This document shows positions 7,520 to 15,641 of a DNA stretch of 64,000 nt, one piece after another (the stretch's first letter is position 1; each line of letters starts with the position of its first letter). The notes under the pieces were generated by a model. It worked only from the letters and a program-made list of their open reading frames with translations. It did no database searches and had not been told where the DNA came from. The translations under genes were made by a program, and so were the position numbers. Location: assembly GCA_029946105.1 (NCBI GenBank), contig JAQSDW010000005.1, positions 1 to 64,000 on the forward strand, written 5' to 3'. The DNA is from Reyranella sp. GTDB taxonomy: Bacteria; Pseudomonadota; Alphaproteobacteria; Reyranellales; Reyranellaceae.

Positions 7520-9081
7520 CGCTTCACCTCGACATTCCAAAACGCCGTCGTCGAGGGTGGGCGCACCCAGCCCGAGGTGCGCGTGCTGACGGCGGAGGCG
7601 CCGTACCATTCGCCCAGCGGGTAGTGCGTGCCGAGTTCCATGGCGCGCGCCTGGATCTGCTCGGCAATGGCCAGGCGCTTGGCCGTGTCGGGTTCGAGGG
7701 CGAAGGCATCGCGCAGCTCCTCGATCCTGGCATCGCACGACCAGCCGGCCGAGGCCTTGTCGCAGGCCGAGTTGAGAAACAACGACGTGACCGGGTTCAC
7801 CACGTCGAGCACGCCGGTGCTGCTCAGCGTAACGTTCCAGCCGCGATCCTCGGGCGGCTCCTTGCGCATCACGCGCGCGAGATGGCTCTGCCAGTCGGCC
7901 GGTCGCATGTCGACCTTGAAGCCAACGCGCTCGAGCTGTGCCTTGGCGACGGGGCCGAGATTGGCGAGCGAGGCGAGGTCGGTGACCTGCAGCAGCACGA
8001 TCGGCCGGCCGTCGTAGCCTGCCTCCTTCATCAGCGCCTTGGCCTTCTCGACATTGCCTTCGAGCAGTCCCGTCGTGCCGGCGTCTGATGCGAGCGGCGT
8101 GCCGCAGCCGAAGTAGGTCTTGCACAGGCGCCAGAATTTCGGATCGCCGACCGCAGCCTCCAAATAGCCCTTCTGGTCGATGGCGTAGCCTAGTGCCAGC
8201 CGCATGCGCGGGTCGTTGAAGGGCGGATGGAGCCAGTTGGGCCGCAGCGCATACTGGTTGGCGTAGGCGCCGCGCTGCACGTCGATGCCCCTCTTCTTCT
8301 CCAGCAGCGGCAGCAGGTCGTGCGCCACGGCCTCGAGAGCATCGACCTCGCCGTTCTCCAGTGCGTTGACTGCCGTCTGCGTGTCGGAGATCGACACCCA
8401 TTCGATGCGGTCGACCTTGGCCACCTTGGCGCCGGCGAAGTTGGCCGGCGGCTCGGCGCGCGGCACGTACTTGGGGTTCTTCACGTAGACGACGCGGTCG
8501 CCCGGCCGCCATTCGTCCGCCTTGAACATGAACGGGCCGGAGCCGGTCGGGTCCTTGAGCTGCGTCGTAGCCGGCAGCTCGGCCACGCGCTTGGGCATCA
8601 TGAAGGGAACGATACCGGCCGGCTTGGCGAGCGAGTCGAGCACCAGCCCATAGGGCCGCTTCAGCTCCATGCGGATGGTCTTCGCATCAGGGGCCGACAG
8701 CTCCTTGATATAGCTGAACAGCTTGATGCCCATCACGTCGCGGCTGCCCCAGCGCTTGAGCGAGGCTGCGCAATCCTCGGCCGCGACCGGCGTGCCGTCA
8801 TGCCAGGCAAGGCCGTCGCGCAGGACGAAGGTGTAGACCAGGCCCGCTGGATCGACGCTCCATTTGTCGACCATCTGCGGCTGCGGCCTGAGATTGCCGT
8901 CGAGCCCGAACAGCGTGTCGTAGACCAGGTAGCCGTGCGTGCGGCTGATCTGAGCCGACGCCCAGATCGGATCGAGGATCTTCAGGTCCGAATGCATGAC
9001 GATCTTCAGCGTCGATTGCGCCGATGCCGGCGCGGCGAACACAAGTGCGGCGAGAGCGATGAGGATGCGGTGTAGCCTCAT
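7516..9081 (-). CDS. ABC transporter substrate-binding protein, peptide type (SBP_bac_5)
   Basis: A 521-residue periplasmic binding protein of the DppA/OppA family (family 5). It has a 22-residue signal peptide (MRLHRILIALAALVFAAPAS, then AQ). Family segments include the opening on a predicted LDP strand, the FVLRDGLAWHDGTPV motif and the RLALGYAIDQ motif. The ATG at 9081 has GGAGGAACC upstream. It lies 16 bp downstream of the DUF2817 gene on the same strand and may be the last gene of that unit. No permease or ATPase of the Dpp type is nearby, so its membrane partner must lie elsewhere. Confidence 0.9.
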   Translation of the reverse strand: MRLHRILIALAALVFAAPASAQSTLKIVMHSDLKILDPIWASAQISRTHGYLVYDTLFGLDGNLRPQPQMVDKWSVDPAGLVYTFVLRDGLAWHDGTPVAAEDCAASLKRWGSRDVMGIKLFSYIKELSAPDAKTIRMELKRPYGLVLDSLAKPAGIVPFMMPKRVAELPATTQLKDPTGSGPFMFKADEWRPGDRVVYVKNPKYVPRAEPPANFAGAKVAKVDRIEWVSISDTQTAVNALENGEVDALEAVAHDLLPLLEKKRGIDVQRGAYANQYALRPNWLHPPFNDPRMRLALGYAIDQKGYLEAAVGDPKFWRLCKTYFGCGTPLASDAGTTGLLEGNVEKAKALMKEAGYDGRPIVLLQVTDLASLANLGPVAKAQLERVGFKVDMRPADWQSHLARVMRKEPPEDRGWNVTLSSTGVLDVVNPVTSLFLNSACDKASAGWSCDARIEELRDAFALEPDTAKRLAIAEQIQARAMELGTHYPLGEWYGASAVSTRTSGWVRPPSTTAFWNVEVKR

Positions 9082-9097
9082 GGGTGGTTCCTCCGGT

Positions 9098-10177
9098 TCA
9101 TTTTTGTTCGGCGGCGAGGCCGTTGATCGTCTGCAACGCGTAGGCACGGAACTGGCCGAGGATCATGCCCTTCCAGTCGTCGGCATCGACGTGGAAGGCA
9201 TCGCGCGCGGCACGGCGGATTTCGGCGCGCAGCATGTCGGGCGCATCGGCATGTCCGGCGAGCCAGGCCTCGCCGCGTAGCGCCCGCCGTACGGCGGGGT
9301 TGGGCAGCGTGCCGTATTCGAGCGTCGTCGGCGTGATCGCGACGCCGGGGCATTCCTCGGGCGCGCAGCCGGTGATGTGGCCCATGGTGCGCGGCGAAAC
9401 CGATTCCGCCATCGAACTCACGATCAGGTCGCGACCCCACCACGCGCGTGCGCGCGCCAGCGTCTCCGGGCTGTGGCGGCCGAAGATCTTCTCGCCATGG
9501 CCATAGGGGCCAAGGCCGGTGTGCACGTCGATCCAGGCGATGTGGCGGCGCCGGGAGCCGTGTGCGCGCAGGATGGCGCGCACGGTCTTGTTGCTCCACG
9601 CCGGCGCCGTGCCGGAATAGAAGAGGCCGTCGGGGTGCACGGCCTGGCCGCTGGAGACGCCGGGCGTCCGCTGGCCGGCGAGACGGGCCATGGCGGCGGC
9701 GAGTTTCTCCTCGTTCGCGGCCGACGGCGGCCATGCCTTGGGCACCAGCAGGTCGTGGATCTCTTCGTAGACCGGGTTGGCGGGATAGGGCTGGCCGAAA
9801 TCGTTGAAGTTGCGGTTGAGGTCGATGTTGTCCTCGTTGGTCCGCTTCAGGTGCGAGAAGCCGTAGGGATTGACGGCGTGGATCAGCAGCACGGCGATGC
9901 CGCCATCGCTGGCGCGCTGCAGCAGCGGATCGTGGAGGAGGCTGAGCTGACAAGCCGAGCCGGAAAACCCCTCGGGCCCATGCGTGCCCGAACTCACGAT
10001 GAACAGGCAGGACGCATCGGCGGCGCCGATCAATGCCGTGTCCATGGCGATCTCCTCGCCCTCGGCACCCTTCAGCGGATGCGTGTGGGACTCGACCGTG
10101 GCGCCGCGCGCGCGGGCGGCTTCGAGCAAGCGCTCGCGGGCCTCGCGATAGGTCGCCGAGAAATGGCGAGCGGTCAT
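9098..10177 (-). CDS. DUF2817 / M14-like zinc carboxypeptidase-related protein
   Basis: A 359-residue protein of the DUF2817 family, related to M14 metallocarboxypeptidases and aspartoacylase-like deacylases. Candidate zinc ligands are seen in SSGTHGPEG (His followed by Glu), and the later IDVHTGLGPYGHGE supplies a further His. An NIDLNRNF motif is the classical M14 substrate-carboxylate-binding Asn-Arg pair. No signal peptide is visible, so it probably acts in the cytoplasm. Its ATG overlaps the stop of the upstream FAD oxidoreductase by 4 bp (ATGA), indicating translational coupling. A joint role in degrading an N-acyl or peptide-like amine is inferred. Confidence 0.88.
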   Translation of the reverse strand: MTARHFSATYREARERLLEAARARGATVESHTHPLKGAEGEEIAMDTALIGAADASCLFIVSSGTHGPEGFSGSACQLSLLHDPLLQRASDGGIAVLLIHAVNPYGFSHLKRTNEDNIDLNRNFNDFGQPYPANPVYEEIHDLLVPKAWPPSAANEEKLAAAMARLAGQRTPGVSSGQAVHPDGLFYSGTAPAWSNKTVRAILRAHGSRRRHIAWIDVHTGLGPYGHGEKIFGRHSPETLARARAWWGRDLIVSSMAESVSPRTMGHITGCAPEECPGVAITPTTLEYGTLPNPAVRRALRGEAWLAGHADAPDMLRAEIRRAARDAFHVDADDWKGMILGQFRAYALQTINGLAAEQK

Positions 10178-11511
10178 CGGATCCTTTCGTCGAAGAAGTC
10201 GAGCGCGCGGAAGGCACCGCCGATGGCCGGCAGGAACCACGGCTTGCCGGTATAGAGCGGAATCGCGGGCAGCGGTGCATCGCCGAACGGCATCCGGCTT
10301 TGTGGGCGGCCATGCAGGCGTGCGGCGATCGACCGGCCCATGGCGTCGCCCATGAAGGGCATCATCGACACGCCCGAGCCGTTGCAGCCCAGCACGAAGT
10401 GCAGCCCGTCGAGACAGCCGGCATGCGGCAGGGCGTCGTAGGTGAAGGCAACATTTCCCTGCCAGGTGTGCGTGACCTTGACGTCGGCAAGCTCCGGGAA
10501 TCGTTTGACCAACGAGGCATGCAGCAGGCGCGCGCGCTTCTCGCCGTCGATTTCGGTGAAGCGGGCGCGGCCGCCGAAGATCACACGCTTGCCGTCGGGC
10601 GAGAGCCGATAATAGTTCAGCACCCGGCGCGTCTCGGAGAAAGTGCGGCCGCGCGGGCAGAGTTTCAGCGCCAGGCATGGCGGCAGTTCCTCGGTCGCGA
10701 TGACGTGGCTGGCGATGGGCACGAGGCGGCGCTGCAGCCGGGGCGTCACCCCGCCGGTATAGCCATTGGTGGCGACCACGACATGGCGGGCCTGCATCTC
10801 GCCCGAGGTCGTGGCAATCCGCCAGCCGTCGCCGCTGCGGGCAAGGCCGGTGGCGCGGCAGTGGCCGGCCAGCGTGATCGAATTGCGCCGCCGCACGGCG
10901 GCCAGCAGGCCGCCGTAGAACAGGGCGGGATGCAGTTTGCCCGCGGTCTCCAGCACCATGCCGCCGTGATAGTAGTCGCTGCCGATCTCTTGGCGCTGCT
11001 CCTCGCGGCTCACCAGATAGCAATCGGTGGCGCCGCCGGCGCGCAGCTTGTCGTAGCGCTTGCGCAGCCCCTCGTAGTGCGAAGCGGCGCAGGCGCCGAG
11101 GAAGCGGCCGCGCTGTTCGAGATGGCAGTCGATGTTTTCCTTTTCCACCAGGTCGAACAGCCCGCGATAGGCCTCGACCGCCCAGCCGACGACGTCGCGC
11201 ACCAGGTCGGGCGCGTAGTCGAGGCTCTTGCCGGTAAAGCTCTTGCCGATGCTGAGACCGGCGCTGATCGCGCCGCCGCTCCGCGTGCTGGCGCCCGAGC
11301 CGAATTCCGTGGCTTCCAGCACCACGCTCTGGATACCCGAATCGGCCAGTGCCCGCGCGGCCGCGAGCCCGGCATAGCCGCCGCCCACTACCGCCACATC
11401 GGTGCTTGCCGGCAGCGACGGCGCCTCGATCGCCTGTGGCCGGAAGGCCTCCCACCAGTAGGGCTCGTCCTTGAAGCTGCTCGCCAGGATCGACTGGCCA
11501 TTCCTAGGCAT
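10174..11511 (-). CDS. FAD-dependent oxidoreductase (DAO family, amine-oxidase-like)
   Basis: A 445-residue flavoprotein of the DAO family, closest in layout to gamma-glutamylputrescine and related secondary-amine oxidases. Visible are DVAVVGGGYAGL (FAD-binding Rossmann motif), the FGSGASTRSGG loop that follows in this subfamily, and NGSGVSMMPFMGD near the end. The aromatic N-terminus (YWWEAF) is shared with its paralogue at 21724-23058. It is the first gene of a minus-strand unit followed by DUF2817 and a peptide-type binding protein. A LysR-type regulator diverges from it, with an inverted repeat between them. Substrate unproven. Confidence 0.9.
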   Translation of the reverse strand: MPRNGQSILASSFKDEPYWWEAFRPQAIEAPSLPASTDVAVVGGGYAGLAAARALADSGIQSVVLEATEFGSGASTRSGGAISAGLSIGKSFTGKSLDYAPDLVRDVVGWAVEAYRGLFDLVEKENIDCHLEQRGRFLGACAASHYEGLRKRYDKLRAGGATDCYLVSREEQRQEIGSDYYHGGMVLETAGKLHPALFYGGLLAAVRRRNSITLAGHCRATGLARSGDGWRIATTSGEMQARHVVVATNGYTGGVTPRLQRRLVPIASHVIATEELPPCLALKLCPRGRTFSETRRVLNYYRLSPDGKRVIFGGRARFTEIDGEKRARLLHASLVKRFPELADVKVTHTWQGNVAFTYDALPHAGCLDGLHFVLGCNGSGVSMMPFMGDAMGRSIAARLHGRPQSRMPFGDAPLPAIPLYTGKPWFLPAIGGAFRALDFFDERIR

Positions 11512-11578
11512 GAAAACACTCTTCGACAAAACGTTGAGGATTGGGACTTTTGGCTTGTCGCTACGCCACGTCAAAGTC

Positions 11579-11597
11579 ATTGTCGGAGTACGACAAT
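11579..11597. promoter_or_regulatory. Putative LysR operator
   Basis: A perfect inverted repeat, ATTGTCG and CGACAAT separated by GAGTA, fits the T-N11-A form of LysR-type binding sites. It lies 12 bp before the LysR start at 11609 and 67 bp before the divergent FAD oxidoreductase start at 11511. Further copies of the half-site occur at 11524-11529 (CGACAA) and 11555-11560 (TTGTCG), as expected for a regulator that binds an extended region. The link to this LysR protein is by position and symmetry only. Confidence 0.6.
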
Positions 11598-11608
11598 TCC
11601 CTGGAGTT

Positions 11609-12508
11609 ATGATGATCACGTCGCGCCAGCTCGAAGCGTTTCGCGCCATCATGGAACACGGCACGGTGACGGCGGCGGCCGAGCGGCTGGGCGTGTCGCA
11701 GCCGGCGGTGAGCAAGATCCTGGCCGGGCTGGAACTCGAGATCGGCTATCCGCTGTTCACGCGGATCAAGCGGCGGCTGGCGCCGACCAGCGAGGCGCGG
11801 CTGCTGGCGGCCGAGGTGACGCGGCTCTATCACAGCCTCGACCGCATCAGCGAGATGGCGCGCGAGATTCGCGACCGCCAGGTCGGTGACCTCCATGTCT
11901 ATTCGACGCCGGCGCTGGGACGCACCGTGCTGCCCGATGTGATGGCGGGCTTCGTCAAGCGCCACGCCAAGGCGCACATCGTGTTCCATGTCCGCAGCTC
12001 GACCTACATCAACCAGAAGATGGTCGACCAGCAGATCGACCTCGGATTCTCGATGATGCCGTTCGAACATCCCTCGATGATGACGGAGGAGTTGAGCCGC
12101 GCCGCCGCCGTCTGCGTGCTGCCGGCCGGCCATCGCCTGGCGCGGCGCAAGCTCATTCGCCCGGCGGACCTGCGCGGCGAGCGCTTCCTTTCGTTTCCGC
12201 TCGACGGCCGCATGCGCCATCTGATCGATGCCGCCTTCGAGCAGGAGCGCATCGAGCGCAGCCTGCAGATCGACGTCTATTCCTCGGCCGACGCCTGTGC
12301 GCTGGCGGCACGCGGGCTCGGCGTCTCGATCGTCGAGCCCTTCACGGCGCGTGACTACGAGCGCGACGGCATCGCCGTGGTGCCGTTCGAGCCGCGCATC
12401 CGCTACCTGTTCCGCGCCATGCGGCCGCGCTTTCGCAAGCCGTCGCGCCTGGCCGACGCCTTTCTCGATGCGGTGAAGGCCCATCTGCGCACCAACGGTT
12501 GGGCTTGA
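11609..12508 (+). CDS. LysR family transcriptional regulator
   Basis: A 299-residue LysR-type regulator. The N-terminal winged helix-turn-helix spans about residues 3-62, with FRAIMEHGTVTAAAERLG and the recognition helix SQPAVSKILAGLE. The rest is the periplasmic-binding-like effector domain. Two ATGs at 11609 and 11612 are possible. It diverges from the FAD oxidoreductase/DUF2817 unit across 97 bp containing the inverted-repeat operator, so it probably controls that unit and itself. The inducer is unknown, but an amine or amide taken up by the neighbouring systems would fit. Confidence 0.93.
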   Translation: MMITSRQLEAFRAIMEHGTVTAAAERLGVSQPAVSKILAGLELEIGYPLFTRIKRRLAPTSEARLLAAEVTRLYHSLDRISEMAREIRDRQVGDLHVYSTPALGRTVLPDVMAGFVKRHAKAHIVFHVRSSTYINQKMVDQQIDLGFSMMPFEHPSMMTEELSRAAAVCVLPAGHRLARRKLIRPADLRGERFLSFPLDGRMRHLIDAAFEQERIERSLQIDVYSSADACALAARGLGVSIVEPFTARDYERDGIAVVPFEPRIRYLFRAMRPRFRKPSRLADAFLDAVKAHLRTNGWA

Positions 12509-12524
12509 CCGATCACGCCCACGA

Positions 12525-13325
12525 TCAGGCCGGGTCATGGGCCACGAAGAATTCGAGGCCGATCAGGCGTTCCAGCAGCATGACGACAACCAGCGTGACC
12601 ACGACGGTGGCGGTCGAGATCGCCGCCAGCACGGGCGAGGCGTTCTCCTGGATGAAGGCGTAGATCTGCACCGGCAGCGTCGTGACCTGGGGGCCGGTCA
12701 GGAACATGGTGACGGTCACCTCATCGAACGAGATGATGAAGGTGAAGAGCAGCGCCGTGACCAGGCCGGAACGTGCCAGCGGCAAGGCGATGCCCAACGC
12801 CAGGCGGCGCTCGTCGGCGCCCAGCAGGGAGGCTGCCTCCATGATCTCGCCGTCGATGCGCGCCATGGCAACCGCGATCGGCCGCCAGGCGAAGGGCAGC
12901 GTGACGACGACGTGGGCCGCCACGATGCCGCCCGCCGTGCCGAGATGGCCGGTGAGCGCCAGTACGTTGACCAGCGCCACGCCCAGCGCCGCATGGGGAA
13001 AGAACAGCGGCGACATCACCACCAGTTCGAAGGCGGGCAGCCAGCGCGGCTTCAGGCGATGGCCGGCATAGGTACCGGTGAAGGCGATGGCGGTGGCGAG
13101 CACGGCCACGATGCCCGCGATGCCGAGGCTGGTCAGGAAGGCTTCTACCCAGCGCGGATCGGTGGCGGCTTCGAGGTACCAGCGCAGGCTGAGCTCGCCC
13201 GGCGGGAAGCGGAGATAGCCCGCGGCGGCGAACGAGGTGGCGGCGATGACCAGGATCGGCGCCGGCAGGAAGAACAGCAGCGCGAACGAGCCGGCGCGGC
13301 CGAGCTTGATCAGCGGGGCGTTCAT
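12525..13325 (-). CDS. ABC transporter permease, polyamine type (PotC-like)
   Basis: A 266-residue inner-membrane permease with about six hydrophobic helices. The cytoplasmic coupling loop EAASLLGADERRLALGIALP is the EAA motif through which the ATPase contacts the membrane domain. Segments such as FIISFDEVTVTMFLTGP are characteristic of PotC/PotI permeases. It is the last gene of the minus-strand unit SBP-ATPase-amidase-permease-permease and starts 24 bp after the preceding permease stop. The transported compound cannot be read from the sequence. Polyamines, amino-alcohols or related cationic amines are typical of this branch. Confidence 0.9.
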   Translation of the reverse strand: MNAPLIKLGRAGSFALLFFLPAPILVIAATSFAAAGYLRFPPGELSLRWYLEAATDPRWVEAFLTSLGIAGIVAVLATAIAFTGTYAGHRLKPRWLPAFELVVMSPLFFPHAALGVALVNVLALTGHLGTAGGIVAAHVVVTLPFAWRPIAVAMARIDGEIMEAASLLGADERRLALGIALPLARSGLVTALLFTFIISFDEVTVTMFLTGPQVTTLPVQIYAFIQENASPVLAAISTATVVVTLVVVMLLERLIGLEFFVAHDPA

Positions 13326-13349
13326 GGGCCGACGTTCATGGAGTGGCGC

Positions 13350-14186
13350 TCATCGATCCGCCTTCGGCACCAGCGCGCTTTCGAGGGCGCGCAGCAGCAT
13401 GAGGCCCAGCCCGCTCAGCAGCAGCAGGCAGAGCGCCCAGGCCGAGGCCTTGTTCATGTTGAAGTTGTAGACGACCTCTTGATAGATCTGCGTGCCGGCC
13501 ATCTTCTGGCGGATCCCGCCCAGCAGGATCGGCGTCACGATGGCACCCATCGAGGTGAGGAAGGTGATGCCGATGCCGGTGAAGACGCCGGGCAGCGACA
13601 ACGGCAGCACGACGCGACGCCAGGTGGCGAGGCCCGACGCGCCCAGCGACTCGCTCGCCTCCTCCAGCCTGGTGTCGATCTGCAGCAGCACCGACAGCGT
13701 GGCGATCACCGAGAACGGCATCAGCACATGGGTGAGGCCGATCACCACGCCGAGATCGTTGAAGATCAGTGGCAGCGGCGACTGGATGGCGCCCAGCCAG
13801 CGCAGCGCCTCGTTGAGAAACCCCTTGGGTCCCAGGATCACCAGCCAGCCGTAGGTGCGCACGACAAGGCTGACCAGCCATGGCACCAGCACGACCACCA
13901 GCAGAAGATTGCGCCAGCGTGGCAGGCGCCAGAGCAGCCAGGCGATGGGATAGGCCAGCACCGCCGAGGCGAGCGCCACCACGACCGAGATCGAGACGGT
14001 GCGCAGGAAGACCTCGTGATAGTCGGGCCGCTCGACGATCTGGCGGAAGTAGACCAGCGAGACGCCGTCCTTGGTCCAGAAGGCATTCAGGAACAGCAGC
14101 ACGACCGAACCCAGGAACAGCGCGAGCACCAGCAGGGCCGGCAACAGCAGCCAGCCGAGGCTTCGCGGGGTCGCGCTGGTCCGCAC
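13350..14186 (-). CDS. ABC transporter permease, polyamine type (PotB-like)
   Basis: A 278-residue inner-membrane permease of the PotB/PotH branch with about six helices. The EAA coupling loop ASESLGASGLATWRRVVLPL is clear. Translation appears to start at a GTG at 14186, two bases beyond the stop codon of the amidase, which implies translational coupling to it. It forms the heterodimeric channel with the permease at 12525-13325. Alternative ATG starts would lie far inside the first helix, so the GTG is preferred. Confidence 0.9.
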   Translation of the reverse strand: MRTSATPRSLGWLLLPALLVLALFLGSVVLLFLNAFWTKDGVSLVYFRQIVERPDYHEVFLRTVSISVVVALASAVLAYPIAWLLWRLPRWRNLLLVVVLVPWLVSLVVRTYGWLVILGPKGFLNEALRWLGAIQSPLPLIFNDLGVVIGLTHVLMPFSVIATLSVLLQIDTRLEEASESLGASGLATWRRVVLPLSLPGVFTGIGITFLTSMGAIVTPILLGGIRQKMAGTQIYQEVVYNFNMNKASAWALCLLLLSGLGLMLLRALESALVPKADR

Positions 14187-14187
14187 G

Positions 14188-15630
14188 TCAGGCGCCGGCT
14201 GCGAAGCCGGGCGGGAACGTGGCCGAGGCGTTGGTTTCCTTGTCGAAGGCCTGGGCGAGCTGGATTAGGTGCGCCTCAGCGTACCACGGCGCCACGAAAT
14301 GGATACCGATCGGCAGGCCGGCCTTCGAATGGCCGAACGGAATGCTGATCGCCGGATGCCCGGTCATGTTGAAGGGGATGGTGTAGGTGTACCAGGCCGC
14401 GCGCAGGTCGCCGATAGGCTTGCCGTCGACGACGAGCGGCGCGAACTGGTCCTGGGTGGCGGGCGGCGCCGGCATGGCGACGGTCGGTGTCAGCAGCAGG
14501 TCGCAGTCGTCGAACAGTCGCTGCACCGACTTGTAGGCCGCGGTGCGGTCCATCAATGCGCGGCGCAGCATGACGACGTCGACGGCATCGCCCTCGTCGA
14601 GCGTCCTGGCGAACGAGGGATCCAGATCGCCGCGGCGGTTCTTCAGGATATCGCCGAAACGCTCGATCTGGTTGGCGCGCAGGATCAGCCGCGCCACGTC
14701 GAGCTTCCAGTCGATCTCGCGGCCGTCCATCTCCTTGATGCGCGCGCCGCGCTTGTCGAGGAAGGCGAGGGCGGCATCGAGCCGGGCCTCGGTATCGGGA
14801 TCGAGATAGCCACCGGTCATGCGGCGGATGACGGTGATGCGCTTGCCGGCGATGGGATCCTCGGCGCCCTGCGGCCAGGCGAACGGCGTGGTGCCGATGG
14901 CCAGCGTCCACGGATCGTCGCGATGGCCGCGCGACATCGACGCGAGGCCGGCGCCGAGATCGGTCGGGTGGCGGGCCATGACGCCGAGGTAAGTGAGCTG
15001 ACCGAACTGGTCGGGCGGCACCTCGTGCGGCACGCGGCCGAGCGTGGCCTTGAGGCCATAGACGCCGCAGCAGGCGGCGGGAATGCGGCCCGAGCCGGCG
15101 CCGTCGGTCGACATGGCGATCGGCCCGAGGCCCAGCGCCACCGAAACCGCCGCACCGCCGCTCGATCCGCCCGACGTGTGCTCACGGTTCCACGGATTGC
15201 GCGTGATGCCGTGCAGGCGGCTGTCGGTCAGCACCTTGTGGCCGAACTCCGGCGTCGTCGTCTTGGCGAACAGCACGGCGTCGGCGGCGCGCCACTGGCC
15301 GATGGCATCGGCATCGGCCGCCGGCACGTTGTCCTTCATGGTGAGCGAGGCGAAGGCGGTGCGCAGGCCCTTGGTCAGGATCAGGTCCTTGGCCGACACC
15401 GGCACCGCGGCGAGTGCGCCGAACTTGGCGCCCTGCTTGCGGCGGGAATCGAGCGCATCGGCGGTCTTGCGCGCGCCATCGGCGTCGAGGGTGGCGATGG
15501 GATTGTAAGGCTCGGCCCTGACGCAGCGTTCGAGCAGTCCCTCGACGATGTCGCGCGCGGCGACCTTGCCGGAGGTGAAGGCCGTTACGATGTCGGCGAC
15601 GGGCCGGCCGGCGAAATCCTGTGCGGGCAT
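14188..15630 (-). CDS. Amidase (amidase signature family)
   Basis: A 480-residue amidase signature hydrolase that should release ammonia or an amine from an amide. The Ser-cisSer-Lys triad is visible: Lys81 in PVSAKDL, Ser156 in TSGGSSGG and the nucleophile Ser180 in STDGAGSGR. The usual GGSIR after the nucleophile loop is changed to AGSGRIPAA. No export signal is present, so it acts in the cytoplasm. The gene is embedded between the ATPase and permease genes of a polyamine-type importer, spaced 11 bp and 1 bp from them, which suggests that it hydrolyses the imported substrate. Confidence 0.93.
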   Translation of the reverse strand: MPAQDFAGRPVADIVTAFTSGKVAARDIVEGLLERCVRAEPYNPIATLDADGARKTADALDSRRKQGAKFGALAAVPVSAKDLILTKGLRTAFASLTMKDNVPAADADAIGQWRAADAVLFAKTTTPEFGHKVLTDSRLHGITRNPWNREHTSGGSSGGAAVSVALGLGPIAMSTDGAGSGRIPAACCGVYGLKATLGRVPHEVPPDQFGQLTYLGVMARHPTDLGAGLASMSRGHRDDPWTLAIGTTPFAWPQGAEDPIAGKRITVIRRMTGGYLDPDTEARLDAALAFLDKRGARIKEMDGREIDWKLDVARLILRANQIERFGDILKNRRGDLDPSFARTLDEGDAVDVVMLRRALMDRTAAYKSVQRLFDDCDLLLTPTVAMPAPPATQDQFAPLVVDGKPIGDLRAAWYTYTIPFNMTGHPAISIPFGHSKAGLPIGIHFVAPWYAEAHLIQLAQAFDKETNASATFPPGFAAGA

Positions 15631-15641
15631 GGTGCGGTCTT

